A stretch of DNA of 64,000 nt, taken from NCBI GenBank assembly GCA_947497295.1, contig CANMFU010000003.1, positions 1 through 64,000 of the forward strand. The letters are read 5' to 3'. The notes under the pieces were generated by a model. It did not search any database. It was not told where the DNA came from and saw only the letters and a program-made list of their open reading frames with translations. This document shows, one piece after another, positions 43,901 through 51,891 of the stretch. Positions within the stretch are counted from its first letter, which is position 1, and each line of letters starts with the position of its first letter. A program made the translations under genes and the position numbers. This DNA is from an uncultured Roseovarius sp. (GTDB taxonomy: Bacteria; Pseudomonadota; Alphaproteobacteria; Rhodobacterales; Rhodobacteraceae).

Positions 43901-44742
43901 CCGGCGATCAGGAAGATCAGGAGGAATCCGGTGCCTTCCTGCAAAAGGCGTTTCTGGGCGCCCTCGGCCTGATGTTCATCATCCTGCTGGCGCAGTTCAA
44001 CAGCGTCTATAACGCGGTTCTGGTGCTGCTGGCGGTGGTGCTGTCCACCACCGGCGTGCTGATCGGGATGCTGGTGATGGGGCAGACATTTTCGATCATC
44101 ATGACCGGCACCGGGATCGTGGCGCTGGCCGGGATCGTGGTGAACAACAACATCGTTCTTATTGATACCTATCAGGAATTCAGCCGCTATATGCCCCGAA
44201 TCGAGGCGATCACCCGCACCGCCGAGGCGCGTATCCGGCCTGTTCTGCTGACCACGATCACGACCATGGCGGGCCTTGCGCCGATGATGTTCGGCCTGTC
44301 CTTGGATTTCGTGAATGGCGGCTACAGCTTTAACAGCCCGACCGCGCTGTGGTGGAAGCAACTGGCGACAGCGGTGGTGTTCGGCCTGGGCATCGCTACC
44401 GTTCTGACGCTGATCTTTACCCCATCGATGCTGGCATTGCGGGTCTGGCTGGCCACCTATGCCGGATGGCTGGCGCGTGCGGCGGCAGCGCTGTCGATGG
44501 GCCGCACCAGCCGTGCCGCGCGCGACTGGTCGCTGCAACGCGCCGCACGCGGCAAAGCTGCACCTGAAATTATCTGGGACGATGGCAGCCAACCGGCAGC
44601 GCCCTCGGATTACATGAATGTTGTGGGGAAGGATCTGCAACTGGATGATCTCAAGCGCATCCTGAAGGTGCGCAGCAGCCCTGATGAGATAGAAGAAAAC
44701 ACCGCAGAGCATCCGAAACGGCCGCTCCGCGCCGCAGAATAA
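40927..44742 (+). CDS. RND efflux pump permease with extended central insertion
   Basis: A 1271-residue resistance-nodulation-division pump, longer than the usual 1020-1050. Standard features: TM1 region (MVLAFIVLSLLAGTLAYVGL), PN/PC porter domains, the TM4 motif MLVDGAIVVVEYADRR, and the second-half signature FILLAQFNSVYNAVLVLLAV-like segment. Between TM6 and TM7 lies an extra stretch (about residues 505-628) with three or four hydrophobic helices and a basic loop (RRIGMRVLPRRRERVRAGYR). In the TM4 proton-relay pair, Asp402 is kept but the second Asp of AcrB is Gly403. The C-terminus has an added hydrophilic tail of about 80 residues. Substrates are unknown. Confidence 0.9.
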   Translation: MTGIVDWAASRARMVLAFIVLSLLAGTLAYVGLPKEGEPDIEIPALFVSVIFPGISAEDSEKLLVKVMETELSDLDGLKDMTGTAAEGYAGVALEFEFGWDKTRVMADVRDAMSAAEAKFPDGAEKYSLTEINFSEFPILIVNLTGNVPERTMARVANDLQDRLEGLEPVLEAGIAGNRDELVEVVIDPLRLEAYDITAGELINVVRNNNLLVAAGELRSENGAFAVKIPSSFEGTRDIYNLPVKTNGDRVVTLGDLAQINLTFEDRAGTARFNGQNTVALQVVKRKGFNIIDTAAQVRSSVAEAQDAWPEGLKAAVTVGASNDQSRTVGSMVRQLEGSVLTAIALVMIVMLATLGIRPALLVGFAIPTSFLLCFALMAVMGITISNIVMFGLILAVGMLVDGAIVVVEYADRRITEGSGPMTAYVEAAKRMFWPIVSSTATTLCAFLPMLFWPGVPGQFMGMLPVTMIFVLSASLLVALVYLPVLGGVTGRLENWFNARTAQIADGWWLWHLALFPIAALAVATAGAAVPTLLSLVQATFAAMDMSAILGSVIPSLATAFALLALVAVLGALAVAGVIAILLGLMAGWRRVSGAVRRIGMRVLPRRRERVRAGYRRSPFGWAIHAIVGNPVMPLVAFGAVFIIVGTTLIFYMNNNNGTEFFVESEPEQGIVYVRARGNLSLEQKDDLVRQVEQVVLAERGIESAFAFAGDGGLNSNTGGAQPPRDTIGQVQFETTAWEDRPTTTEPWLWGFWNRQISDPAVDGDLIIEDLTTKLSQIPGIKIEILAQTGGPASAKPVHLRLKSDNWAQLMAATEIVRKKFEATKGLRLVEDTLPLPGIDWQIDVDVEKAGRFGADVATVGGMVQLVTRGLFLDTMRVPSSDEEIDIRARVPEKDRVLSTLDTLKVRTDQGLVPLSNFITRQPVEKLAQIDRIDQTRFFDVKAAVTSGMTVATISPDGTETTQPLTANERIAHLTEWLESGALPTGIAYEWTGDQEDQEESGAFLQKAFLGALGLMFIILLAQFNSVYNAVLVLLAVVLSTTGVLIGMLVMGQTFSIIMTGTGIVALAGIVVNNNIVLIDTYQEFSRYMPRIEAITRTAEARIRPVLLTTITTMAGLAPMMFGLSLDFVNGGYSFNSPTALWWKQLATAVVFGLGIATVLTLIFTPSMLALRVWLATYAGWLARAAAALSMGRTSRAARDWSLQRAARGKAAPEIIWDDGSQPAAPSDYMNVVGKDLQLDDLKRILKVRSSPDEIEENTAEHPKRPLRAAE

Positions 44743-44762
44743 GTATCCAGTGGCTTGCGGCG

Positions 44763-45104
44763 TCAACGCCCGCGCGCGCGGGTGACATCGTCCAGATCAG
44801 CCCACCAATCAGCATAGCTGCTGTCTGCCGGGGTGTTCCCGGCCTCGTCCGGGGCGCCGCCATCCCACCAGACCGGGCCGCGTTCGCCCAGACGGATCTT
44901 GGCCGCATCGACGGCGGCGCGCGCCGCGCGCATGGCCGCCTGATCGCTGCCTGCCTGCATGGTAGCACGGCGCGCCTGCATCAGCGCCTTGATACCCGCG
45001 CGGCGGGTGGTGTCATCCAGCGCTGGGTTCGTGCAGCGGTTCAGCCGTCCGCGCGCCACGAAATAGCGGCCATCAGGCGTGTGGGGCCGGTCCTTTCCGG
45101 CCAT
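44763..45104 (-). CDS. Conserved small hypothetical protein coupled to the ABC exporter
   Basis: A 113-residue basic protein starting MAGKDRPHTPDGRYFVARGR, then LNRCTNPALDDTTRR and a Trp-rich end (ERGPVWWDGGAPDE, YADWWADL). Similar short proteins in roseobacters are sometimes labelled 'biopolymer transporter Tol', a name without visible support: there is no membrane helix. ATG 45104 shares its bases with the stop of the ABC exporter (TGATG), so translation is coupled. The function is unknown. Confidence 0.65.
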   Translation of the reverse strand: MAGKDRPHTPDGRYFVARGRLNRCTNPALDDTTRRAGIKALMQARRATMQAGSDQAAMRAARAAVDAAKIRLGERGPVWWDGGAPDEAGNTPADSSYADWWADLDDVTRARGR

Positions 45105-46933
45105 CAGGCGGCCTCGTCGGACTGCTGGCGCCGCCAAAGCCCCGCATAGTGTCCGCCCGCCTCCAGCAGCCCGGAATGCGTCCCATCCTCGACGATATGC
45201 CCGTCATCCAGCACGATGATGCGGTCCGCGTCCGCCACGGTGCTAAGCCGGTGCGCAATGATCAGAACGGTGCGGCCCTGCCCTGCGCGTGCCAGCGCGC
45301 CCTGAATGTCACGCTCGGTCGCGGTGTCCAGCGCGCTGGTCGCCTCGTCCAGCAGCAGAATCGACGGATCTTTCAGCAGGGTGCGGGCGATGCCAACCCG
45401 CTGCTTTTCGCCGCCCGACAGTTTTAGCCCGCGCTCGCCCACGGTGGTGTCGTAGCCGTCCGGCAGCGAAACGATGAAGTCATGGATCGACGCGGCGCGC
45501 GCAGCCTCGATCACTTCGGCCTGTGTCGCATCCTCGCGGCCATAGGCGATATTATAGCCGATAGTGTCGTTGAAGAGGACCGTGTCCTGCGGCACGACGC
45601 CGATCGCATTGTGCAAGCTTTTCTGCGAAACGCTGCGCACATTCTGCCCGTCAATCAGCAGCGCGCCCTGCGACACGTCATAAAACCGGAAGAGCAGACG
45701 CCCGATAGTGGATTTGCCCGACCCGGTCGGCCCGACAATGGCAACGGTCTGCCCCGGCTCGGCGGTCAGGCTGACGCCCTTGAGGATTTCGCGGTCCGCG
45801 TCATAGCCGAAATGCACATCGCGCAGCTCGACTTTGCCGCCGGTGATTTTGAGAGGCGCTGCGTCTTGGGCGTCCGACACGTCAGGTGCCTGATCCAGCA
45901 AGCCAAACATCTCGCCCATATCGACAAGGCTCTGGCGGATCTCGCGGTAGACCGTGCCAAGGAAGTTCAGCGGCATGGTGATCTGGATCATATAGGCGTT
46001 GACCATGACGAAATCGCCCACCGTCAGCGTGCCGTTCTGCACGCCGATGGCGGCCATGACCATGACGATCACAAGGCCGGTCGTAATCAGCAGCGATTGG
46101 CCGAAATTGAGAACCGAAAGCGAGTATGAGGTACGCACCGCTGCGCGCTCGTACCCTGCCATGGCGACATCATAGCGCGCCGCTTCGCGATCCTCGGCGC
46201 CGAAATATTTGACCGTCTCATAATTCAGCAGGCTGTCGACGGCCTTCTGGTTGGCATCGGTGTCCTGATCGTTCATCTCGCGGCGCAGTTTCACGCGCCA
46301 TTCCGTCACCTTGAAGGTGAACGCGACATATAGCGCGATGATGACCACCACCACGACCAGATACCAAAAATCAAACGCCGCCCAGAGAATGATACCGACG
46401 AGGAAAAGCTCAAGTATCAGCGGAAAAATCGAGAAAATCAGGAAGCGTAACAGAAAATCCACGCCTTTGACGCCGCGTTCAATGATGCGGCTCAGGCCAC
46501 CCGTCTTGCGGCTGATATGATATCGCATCGACATTGCATGTATATGGCGGAACGTGCGCAGCGCCACTTTGCGCAGCGCACGTTGGCCCACCGGGGCGAA
46601 CAGCGCGTCGCGCAACTGTTGCAGGCCCACGTTCATCAGCCGCGCCACGCCATACGCAACGGTCAGCCCGATAGCCCCGGCGCCCAGCGTCCAGGCCGCG
46701 TCTGCGCTGGCGTCACCTGACAGCGTATCGACCGCTGCCTTGTAGAAAAACGGCGTGCCAACCGCGATCAGCTTGGCCGCGAACAGAGCGGTGAGGGCCA
46801 GCACCACGCGCCGCTTGACCCATGCGCCGCCAACCTTGGGCCACAGATAGGGCACGACGCGCATGATCGTCGCCCAGCCGGAGGCGTGTCTTTCGGTATT
46901 TGTTTGCGGGGGCTCGGCGGAAAGGGGGCGCAT
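45104..46933 (-). CDS. ABC exporter of the Atm1/heavy-metal type
   Basis: A 609-residue half-transporter: an N-terminal six-helix ABC membrane domain (residues about 40-335) followed by an ATPase domain. Walker A is GPTGSGKSTIGR, the signature is LKLSGGEKQRVGIARTLL, and Walker B is ILLLDEATSALD. The membrane domain has the Atm1-like region RTSYSLSVLNFGQSLLITTG and NFLGTVYREIRQSLVDMGEM. Bacterial Atm1 proteins export glutathione conjugates or metal-glutathione complexes, which fits the thiol and tellurite genes nearby, though that link is inference. The start is placed at ATG 46933; an in-frame Met lies 30 bp upstream. Confidence 0.9.
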   Translation of the reverse strand: MRPLSAEPPQTNTERHASGWATIMRVVPYLWPKVGGAWVKRRVVLALTALFAAKLIAVGTPFFYKAAVDTLSGDASADAAWTLGAGAIGLTVAYGVARLMNVGLQQLRDALFAPVGQRALRKVALRTFRHIHAMSMRYHISRKTGGLSRIIERGVKGVDFLLRFLIFSIFPLILELFLVGIILWAAFDFWYLVVVVVIIALYVAFTFKVTEWRVKLRREMNDQDTDANQKAVDSLLNYETVKYFGAEDREAARYDVAMAGYERAAVRTSYSLSVLNFGQSLLITTGLVIVMVMAAIGVQNGTLTVGDFVMVNAYMIQITMPLNFLGTVYREIRQSLVDMGEMFGLLDQAPDVSDAQDAAPLKITGGKVELRDVHFGYDADREILKGVSLTAEPGQTVAIVGPTGSGKSTIGRLLFRFYDVSQGALLIDGQNVRSVSQKSLHNAIGVVPQDTVLFNDTIGYNIAYGREDATQAEVIEAARAASIHDFIVSLPDGYDTTVGERGLKLSGGEKQRVGIARTLLKDPSILLLDEATSALDTATERDIQGALARAGQGRTVLIIAHRLSTVADADRIIVLDDGHIVEDGTHSGLLEAGGHYAGLWRRQQSDEAA

Positions 46934-47067
46934 GACGGCTCTTTTATCTGGTGCAAGTGACACCAGATAGGCCGTGGACGCCCGGATATCCAGCGCAAGC
47001 GCCCCGCGGCCCCTGAATACCCGGTGGCTGGCGTCCGTATTTGAGTATTTTCAAGCTGTTGACAGTG

Positions 47068-48306
47068 TCAGTCGGGCAAGGTGAAGACCTGTCCGGGATA
47101 AATCAGATCCGGGTTGCGGATCCGCTCTGCGTTGGCCTCAAACACACGGACATAGAGCAGACCTTCGCCATATGTCTCGCGCGAGATCGCCCAGAGCGTA
47201 TTGCCCGGCTGCACGGTCATCACGCGGATCGTCTGGGGCTGGGTATCTGCGGCGGGCGTGTCCTGATCGGGCGCGCCTGTGTCCTGCAATTCAGCCAGCA
47301 GCGTGCGGTCTTCTCGCTTGAAGGGGGTCTCGACGCGGCTGGCGACCGTGCCGCTGGGTGTAAGTTCGTCAATGCGCAGGGTGTAGACGCCAGCATCGAC
47401 CTTTGGCAGGGACATGCGCCACGTGCCATCCACCGCGATGGGCGACAGGGTTATGGGGCGGTTGTCGAGGTAGACGCGCACGCTGCCTTTGCCCACCGCG
47501 CGCCCGGCAAGCTGAACGCCACCGTCGCTTGAGTAGCTGATCGTATCGAGCGCGACGTTGGACAAAACACGCGGTGCGGTTTCCGTATCTGGGGCTTGCA
47601 GAACCCTGGCGCCATCGGCATCGGTCATCATCACGATCTTAGACGCGTCGCCGGACACCTGCGACGTAGCGGTGCCTGAACCGGTGTCTGCGGCTGCGAC
47701 TGCATCGGCGGTATCCTCTTCCGGCTGGGGCGCAGCGGTGTCCGCCGGGTCGATACCCTCCGGCTCTGGCTGTTCGGAGGCGACCTCTACGGCGGCAACT
47801 GCTGCGGGGGGCGCTGGTGCGACGACAATCTGCTGTGTGCCCTCAATCTGCGTGCGGTCATCTACATAAAGCATCCGCAGCGACAGAACGCGCGGACCCG
47901 TCGCGTTCGGCAGGCTCAGAAAGGTTGCGAATTTGCCGTCGCTGCCCGGTGTCGCAGTGCTGTGCACTGTGCCATCCAGCAGGATCTGTATGGTCCAACC
48001 GGGCGCGGCCTGTCCTGCAACCAGCGCTTCGCCGTCGGGCTGCAAGCGAAAGATGTCGATTTGCGGCGCAGGCGGCGTTTCAGCGGCTTGCCCGGTGGTT
48101 TCTGCCAACTGCGGCGCTGGCTGGCCATCAGGCACGGGTTGCAGCGCGGCACTGTCGTGCGAGCTGTCCAGAGGATCGCCGTCATGCTCTGTTCCAGGCC
48201 CGATGAGGCCGGCCAGATAGAGCGCCACGACGGCCAACACCGCGACACCTGCCGCAATGGCAGCTTTGCCTATGCGAGCATCGCGGGTTGCTGACGGATT
48301 GGTCAT
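47068..48306 (-). CDS. LysM peptidoglycan-binding protein with N-terminal anchor
   Basis: A 412-residue envelope protein. One membrane helix near the N-terminus (AAIAAGVAVLAVVALYLAGL) is followed by a long Pro/Ala/Glu-rich low-complexity periplasmic region with two Ig-like or Big-type segments (GWTIQILLDGTVHSTATPGS, VRVYLDNRPITLSPIAVDG). The C-terminal LysM domain reads VQPGNTLWAISRETYGEGLL and ends YPGQVFTLPD. LysM would hold it on the murein. The ATG 48306 is chosen over a longer frame that lacks a signal. It is divergent from the LOG-family gene 113 bp away. Such proteins are common in roseobacters but have no defined function. Confidence 0.82.
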   Translation of the reverse strand: MTNPSATRDARIGKAAIAAGVAVLAVVALYLAGLIGPGTEHDGDPLDSSHDSAALQPVPDGQPAPQLAETTGQAAETPPAPQIDIFRLQPDGEALVAGQAAPGWTIQILLDGTVHSTATPGSDGKFATFLSLPNATGPRVLSLRMLYVDDRTQIEGTQQIVVAPAPPAAVAAVEVASEQPEPEGIDPADTAAPQPEEDTADAVAAADTGSGTATSQVSGDASKIVMMTDADGARVLQAPDTETAPRVLSNVALDTISYSSDGGVQLAGRAVGKGSVRVYLDNRPITLSPIAVDGTWRMSLPKVDAGVYTLRIDELTPSGTVASRVETPFKREDRTLLAELQDTGAPDQDTPAADTQPQTIRVMTVQPGNTLWAISRETYGEGLLYVRVFEANAERIRNPDLIYPGQVFTLPD

Positions 48307-48419
48307 GCTTCCGGCCTCCGATCCCTGCCGTGTGGCGCGCAGAACGCCGCCTTGTTGCCTGAACCTACCAACAGCGGTATCACCGGTCAAAATAACAAGT
48401 ATCAATAGGCAGGTCTAAC

Positions 48420-48986
48420 ATGCGCACTCCGTCAATCTGTGTCTTTTGCGGCGCACGTGAGGGCGCGCGCGCCCGATATGGCGCTGCCGCGGACGATCTG
48501 GGGACCGCGCTGGCACAGGAACGCTGGCGGCTGGTCTATGGCGCGGGCGATGTCGGGCTGATGGGGCGCTGTGCGCGCGCAGCAATAAAGGCGGGCGGCG
48601 CAACGCTGGGTGTGATCCCCCACCATCTGGTCGGGCTGGAGGCAGATGCCGGTGCGGACCATATCGTGACCGAGACGATGCACGAGCGCAAGAAGGTCAT
48701 GTTCATGAACGCCGATGCGTTCCTGCTGCTGCCCGGCGGCGCCGGATCACTGGACGAGCTGTTCGAGGTGCTGACGTGGCGCCAGTTGGGACTGCATGAA
48801 AAGCCGGTAATCCTGCTGGACATCGACAACTATTGGCGTCCTCTGACCGCATTGCTGGAGCATGTCGTGAACGAAGGCTTTGCCGGGACGGACCTTTCGG
48901 GCGGTTATATGACCGTACCGGACGTGCCTGCCGCCCTTGCCGCCTTGCGCGCCGCCCTGCCCCGGCGCAGCGACGAGGCAGTGTAG
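48420..48986 (+). CDS. LOG family protein (TIGR00730), nucleotide phosphoribohydrolase
   Basis: A 188-residue Rossmann-fold enzyme of the lysine decarboxylase-like/LOG group, which releases bases from nucleoside 5'-monophosphates (in plants, active cytokinins). SICVFCGAREGARARYG is the N-terminal phosphate site. LPGGAGSLDELFEVLTWRQL is the diagnostic PGGxG(T/S)xxE motif, with Ser in place of the usual Thr. HERKKVMFMNADAFLLL precedes it. It overlaps by 82 bp the 3' end of the convergent rarD gene, a rather large convergent overlap. Confidence 0.9.
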   Translation: MRTPSICVFCGAREGARARYGAAADDLGTALAQERWRLVYGAGDVGLMGRCARAAIKAGGATLGVIPHHLVGLEADAGADHIVTETMHERKKVMFMNADAFLLLPGGAGSLDELFEVLTWRQLGLHEKPVILLDIDNYWRPLTALLEHVVNEGFAGTDLSGGYMTVPDVPAALAALRAALPRRSDEAV

Positions 48987-49822
48987 ATCGCCAATGCGGT
49001 CCAGATCATGGCAAAGGCGATGGCATGCCACAGGGTAAACGCCTCGCGGAAGATCAGCGTCGCCACCAGAAATTGCAGCGTCGGGTTCAGATATTGCACC
49101 AGGCCGATGGTCGCCAGAGACACCCGGCGCGTAGCGTACGAGAACAGGATCAGCGGAATGGCCGTCAGGATACCAGCAAAGGCCAGCATCAGTGATGTCA
49201 CAAGGTCCGTGCCGAAATGCCCGTCGCCGCGCGAATGGACCACCGCCAGGAACGCCAGTGCAAAGGGTGTGAGCATGGCCACCTCGGCGGTGACAGAGAC
49301 GACCGGGCCAATAGACAGGCTTTTCTTGACCACGCCATAAAGACCGAATGACAGCGCGAGCACCAGCGCCACCCATGGAGTGACTTGCAGCCCCACAGAC
49401 AGGACCACTACCGCGCAAGTCGCCAATCCGACCGAGATCAGTTGCGCGCGGTTCAGCTTTTCCCGGTAAAAGATCGCCCCCAGCAGGACAGCGGCAAGCG
49501 GAAAGATATAGTATCCCAGCGATGCGTCCGTGGCATGCCCCAGCTGGATGGACGAGATGAAAACAAACCAGTTCAGCGAAATGACAAACGCTGCGAAGGC
49601 GACGATCGCAAACGAACGCCTTGTTGCCACTGCCGCGGGGAGCGCTTTCAGGCGGCCCTGAAACAGCAGGACGATGACAAAGAAAACAAACCCCCAAAAC
49701 GTGCGGTGACTGAGAATTTCAATGGGGGGCACATGGTCGAGCACCTTGTAATATATGCCGGACAGGCCCCAGACGGTGCATGCGCCAATCATGGCAAGGA
49801 CGCCCTTTGCCTCGTCTGTCAT
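48905..49822 (-). CDS. rarD: RarD-like EamA-family transporter
   Basis: A 305-residue ten-helix membrane protein of the drug/metabolite superfamily. The opening (GVLAMIGACTVWGLSGIYYK, VPPIEILSHRTFWGFVFF) is the RarD signature, and later SLATIGLVQYLNPTLQFLVA is conserved in RarD. The original name came from chloramphenicol sensitivity in E. coli; the true substrate is unknown. ATG 49822 is used because the conserved start lies there. The last 82 bp are convergent-overlapping with the LOG-family gene, so the C-terminal tail (SSLRRGRAARKAARAAGTSG..) is antisense to its last 27 codons. Confidence 0.85.
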   Translation of the reverse strand: MTDEAKGVLAMIGACTVWGLSGIYYKVLDHVPPIEILSHRTFWGFVFFVIVLLFQGRLKALPAAVATRRSFAIVAFAAFVISLNWFVFISSIQLGHATDASLGYYIFPLAAVLLGAIFYREKLNRAQLISVGLATCAVVVLSVGLQVTPWVALVLALSFGLYGVVKKSLSIGPVVSVTAEVAMLTPFALAFLAVVHSRGDGHFGTDLVTSLMLAFAGILTAIPLILFSYATRRVSLATIGLVQYLNPTLQFLVATLIFREAFTLWHAIAFAMIWTALAIYTASSLRRGRAARKAARAAGTSGTVI

Positions 49823-49940
49823 GCTGCCCGCGCCCCTTAAACATGTGTGATGCCTGTCTAGCTGCATATCCCAGCCGCATAGGCTTAGGAAGGGGCGCGG
49901 TCCACCATTGCCCCAGACGGGTGGGAACCTGTGCCAAACG

Positions 49941-50396
49941 CTAGATCTGGGCGAGGTGTTTCTTGATCATCTGCTCGACCTCATCCAACGGATGATTTGT
50001 CAGATCCTTATCAATCTCGGCAATAATCTTGTCCGTGACTTCCTTGTGCAACTCGCCGCGCAGGGCGCCCAGTGTTCTTGCAGCGGCGACGATCACTATG
50101 TGATCAAATGCGCCCCGATGTGCCTGTTTGTACAGACGATCCGCCAGATCGCTTGCAAACCTTTCCTTGGCCAGCTCGTGCCAGTCGGTATCGTCAAAGG
50201 CCGACCGGTGGCCCGGACCATTATCGGCCATGCGGCCCGGTCTGTTGGCGGACTGGTCGATGTCCTTGGGATTGTCCTGCTCGTCGATGCGTACGACATT
50301 CAAATCGGGCGCCTGAGCGTCCCCATCATTACGCAGAAACAGCGCCTTTTCACCATCGCACACCAGCACCCACGTCCCTGTTTTCAGCTCAGCCAT
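49941..50396 (-). CDS. Host attachment family protein
   Basis: A 151-residue soluble protein of the host_attach family (BaeRF-like; first noted in Agrobacterium attachment). TWVLVCDGEKALFLRNDGD is the first strand pair, FASDLADRLYKQAHRGAFDH the central helix, and IVIVAAARTLGALRGELHKE the C-terminal strand-helix with the R.LG.LR..L signature. The fold is related to eRF1 domain 2/BaeRF families implicated in ribosome-associated biology, so 'attachment' is only a historical label. It follows sodB on the same strand with a terminator between them. Confidence 0.8.
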   Translation of the reverse strand: MAELKTGTWVLVCDGEKALFLRNDGDAQAPDLNVVRIDEQDNPKDIDQSANRPGRMADNGPGHRSAFDDTDWHELAKERFASDLADRLYKQAHRGAFDHIVIVAAARTLGALRGELHKEVTDKIIAEIDKDLTNHPLDEVEQMIKKHLAQI

Positions 50397-50475
50397 GTCG
50401 TATCCTCCGTTTTCATTGTATCCGCAGAAGAAAAACAGCGCGGCGGCCCATGCAGTTCCTCCCGAACACAAAAAA

Positions 50476-50503
50476 GCCCCCGCTGGAACGCTCCACCGGG
50501 GGC
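50476..50503 (-). terminator. Rho-independent terminator of sodB
   Basis: GCCCCCG/CGGGGGC outer stem (50476-50482 with 50497-50503) plus an inner TGGA/TCCA pairing. On the minus strand it is followed by TTTTTTGTG. It lies 23 bp after the sodB stop. Confidence 0.85.
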
Positions 50504-50525
50504 CGACCTCTTGGGTAGACGCAGT

Positions 50526-51125
50526 TTACATGCGGCTCGCCACGTTTTCCCAATTCACCAGTGAACTCAAGAAGTTATCCAGATACGCAGGGCGCTTGTT
50601 GCGGAAGTCGATGTAATATGAATGCTCCCATACGTCGCAACCGAGCAGGGCAGTTTGACCAAAGCAGATCGGATTCACACCGTTTTCAGTTTTCGTGACT
50701 TTCAGGCCGCCATCCTTGTCCTTGACCAACCAAGCCCAACCCGAACCAAACTGACCACCGCCTGCAGCCGAGAATTCCTTCTTGAATTCGTCGACGCTGC
50801 CAAAGCTGTCCTTGAGCGCGGCTTCCACTTCGGACGGCATGCTGGGCTTGCCGGGGCTCATCATTTCCCAGAACTGGTTGTGATTCCAAAGCTGGCTGAT
50901 GTTGTTGAAGATGCCGGACTGGGCTACGGCGTTTTCGTCGTAGGTACCCTTGATAATTTCTTCGAGGGATTTGCCCTCCCATTCTGTGCCGGCGATCGCC
51001 TTGTTACCGTTGTCGACATATGCCTTGTGGTGGATGTCGTGATGGTACTCCAACGTCTCCTTGCTCATGCCGTTACCGGCCAGAGCGTCGTGAGCATAGG
51101 GAAGATCAGGAAGTTCGAATGGCAT
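50526..51125 (-). CDS. sodB: Superoxide dismutase (Fe type)
   Basis: A 199-residue enzyme converting superoxide to hydrogen peroxide and oxygen. Metal ligands lie in ETLEYHHDIHHKAYVDN (His), NHNQFWEM (His), and GCDVWEHSYYIDFRNKR (Asp and His). FGSGWAWLVKDKD and AAGGGQ favour the iron or cambialistic group over manganese enzymes. There is no signal peptide, so it is cytoplasmic. Monocistronic: about 190 bp upstream and a terminator downstream. It fits the oxidative-stress genes gor and trgAB-cysK of this region. Confidence 0.93.
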   Translation of the reverse strand: MPFELPDLPYAHDALAGNGMSKETLEYHHDIHHKAYVDNGNKAIAGTEWEGKSLEEIIKGTYDENAVAQSGIFNNISQLWNHNQFWEMMSPGKPSMPSEVEAALKDSFGSVDEFKKEFSAAGGGQFGSGWAWLVKDKDGGLKVTKTENGVNPICFGQTALLGCDVWEHSYYIDFRNKRPAYLDNFLSSLVNWENVASRM

Positions 51126-51262
51126 GGATTAGCCCCCTTTAAAGTGCAAATTCAGATGGCTCCTAGATGGTAGCCTTATTACCGCAACGTCAAGGGTGTC
51201 GGTAAGGTTCCAGCCGCGCAATACAAAGAGGCTTGCGCGTCGGTCCGGCAGACAAATAAAAC

Positions 51263-51289
51263 CCCCCGCACCAGTATCTGGCGCGGGGG
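51263..51289 (-). terminator. Rho-independent terminator of the sarcosine oxidase operon
   Basis: CCCCCGC (51263-51269) pairs with GCGGGGG (51283-51289), extended by CCA/TGG. The minus strand continues GGTTTTATTTG. It lies 24 bp after the soxG stop. Confidence 0.82.
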
Positions 51290-51312
51290 AATTTTCCTGC
51301 CCAAAGCAGGGT

Positions 51313-51891
51313 TTATCGCGCCATGTACCGCACTTCGCTGCCCGGCGCGGTGGCGCCTTTCAACAGGTCGAACACATACTGCGCGACCGAGCGGAAACAG
51401 ACGATGCGTGCCTCTCCGGTATCAGCCATCCACACTGCGGCCGGCACCTGCGCCATGCGCGAGCGGCGGAACTGGCCGATCTTGAACGCAGCAGGCGACA
51501 GATCGACCGGCATCAGCTTGGCCAATGCCTCGCGTACCAGCGCATCGTCGCCGCTGACGGCGAACATGCAGCGCGCGTCCGAGACGTTGACCGCCATGTG
51601 ATGCGCGTCCCCCATCCCTTTGGTGATCTCGGCCAGCTTGGCGTCGGCGTCGGCATAGGGCACGACGATCAGCAGCTCGTCCGGTGACATCCACGCGGCA
51701 GAGCCCGCATCGCTCAGGCTGATGTGGCCCGCGCTCGGCATGTCGCCGCCTGCAGCGGTTTTCACGGCATTCTTGATGGCAGCCGCCGACAGATCACCGC
51801 GCAGGGTGATCATGCCTTGCAGGCCCATATCGCGGACCGTGGCGAACCCGGTGGCGCTGGCGCCGTTCAAGGCGCTGACTGAATTAGACAT
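51313..51891 (-). CDS. soxG: Sarcosine oxidase subunit gamma
   Basis: A 192-residue smallest-but-one subunit of the heterotetrameric enzyme. It resembles the GcvT fold in simplified form: AAWMSPDELLIVVPYAD, AVNVSDARCMFAVSGDDALV, and KLMPVDLSPAAF then IGQFRRSRMAQVPAAVW, where the QFRR/RSR segment is typical. Residues after about 175 (VAQYVFDLLKGA) form the conserved end. Its ATG at 51891 overlaps the soxA stop by eight bases. It is the last gene of soxBDAG, followed by a terminator. Confidence 0.92.
   Translation of the reverse strand: MSNSVSALNGASATGFATVRDMGLQGMITLRGDLSAAAIKNAVKTAAGGDMPSAGHISLSDAGSAAWMSPDELLIVVPYADADAKLAEITKGMGDAHHMAVNVSDARCMFAVSGDDALVREALAKLMPVDLSPAAFKIGQFRRSRMAQVPAAVWMADTGEARIVCFRSVAQYVFDLLKGATAPGSEVRYMAR

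Noticed and set aside
43036-44766. A 576-codon open frame antisense to the RND pump
   Set aside because: Same effect of codon bias: the composition is unlike a protein and the pump on the plus strand is clearly real.
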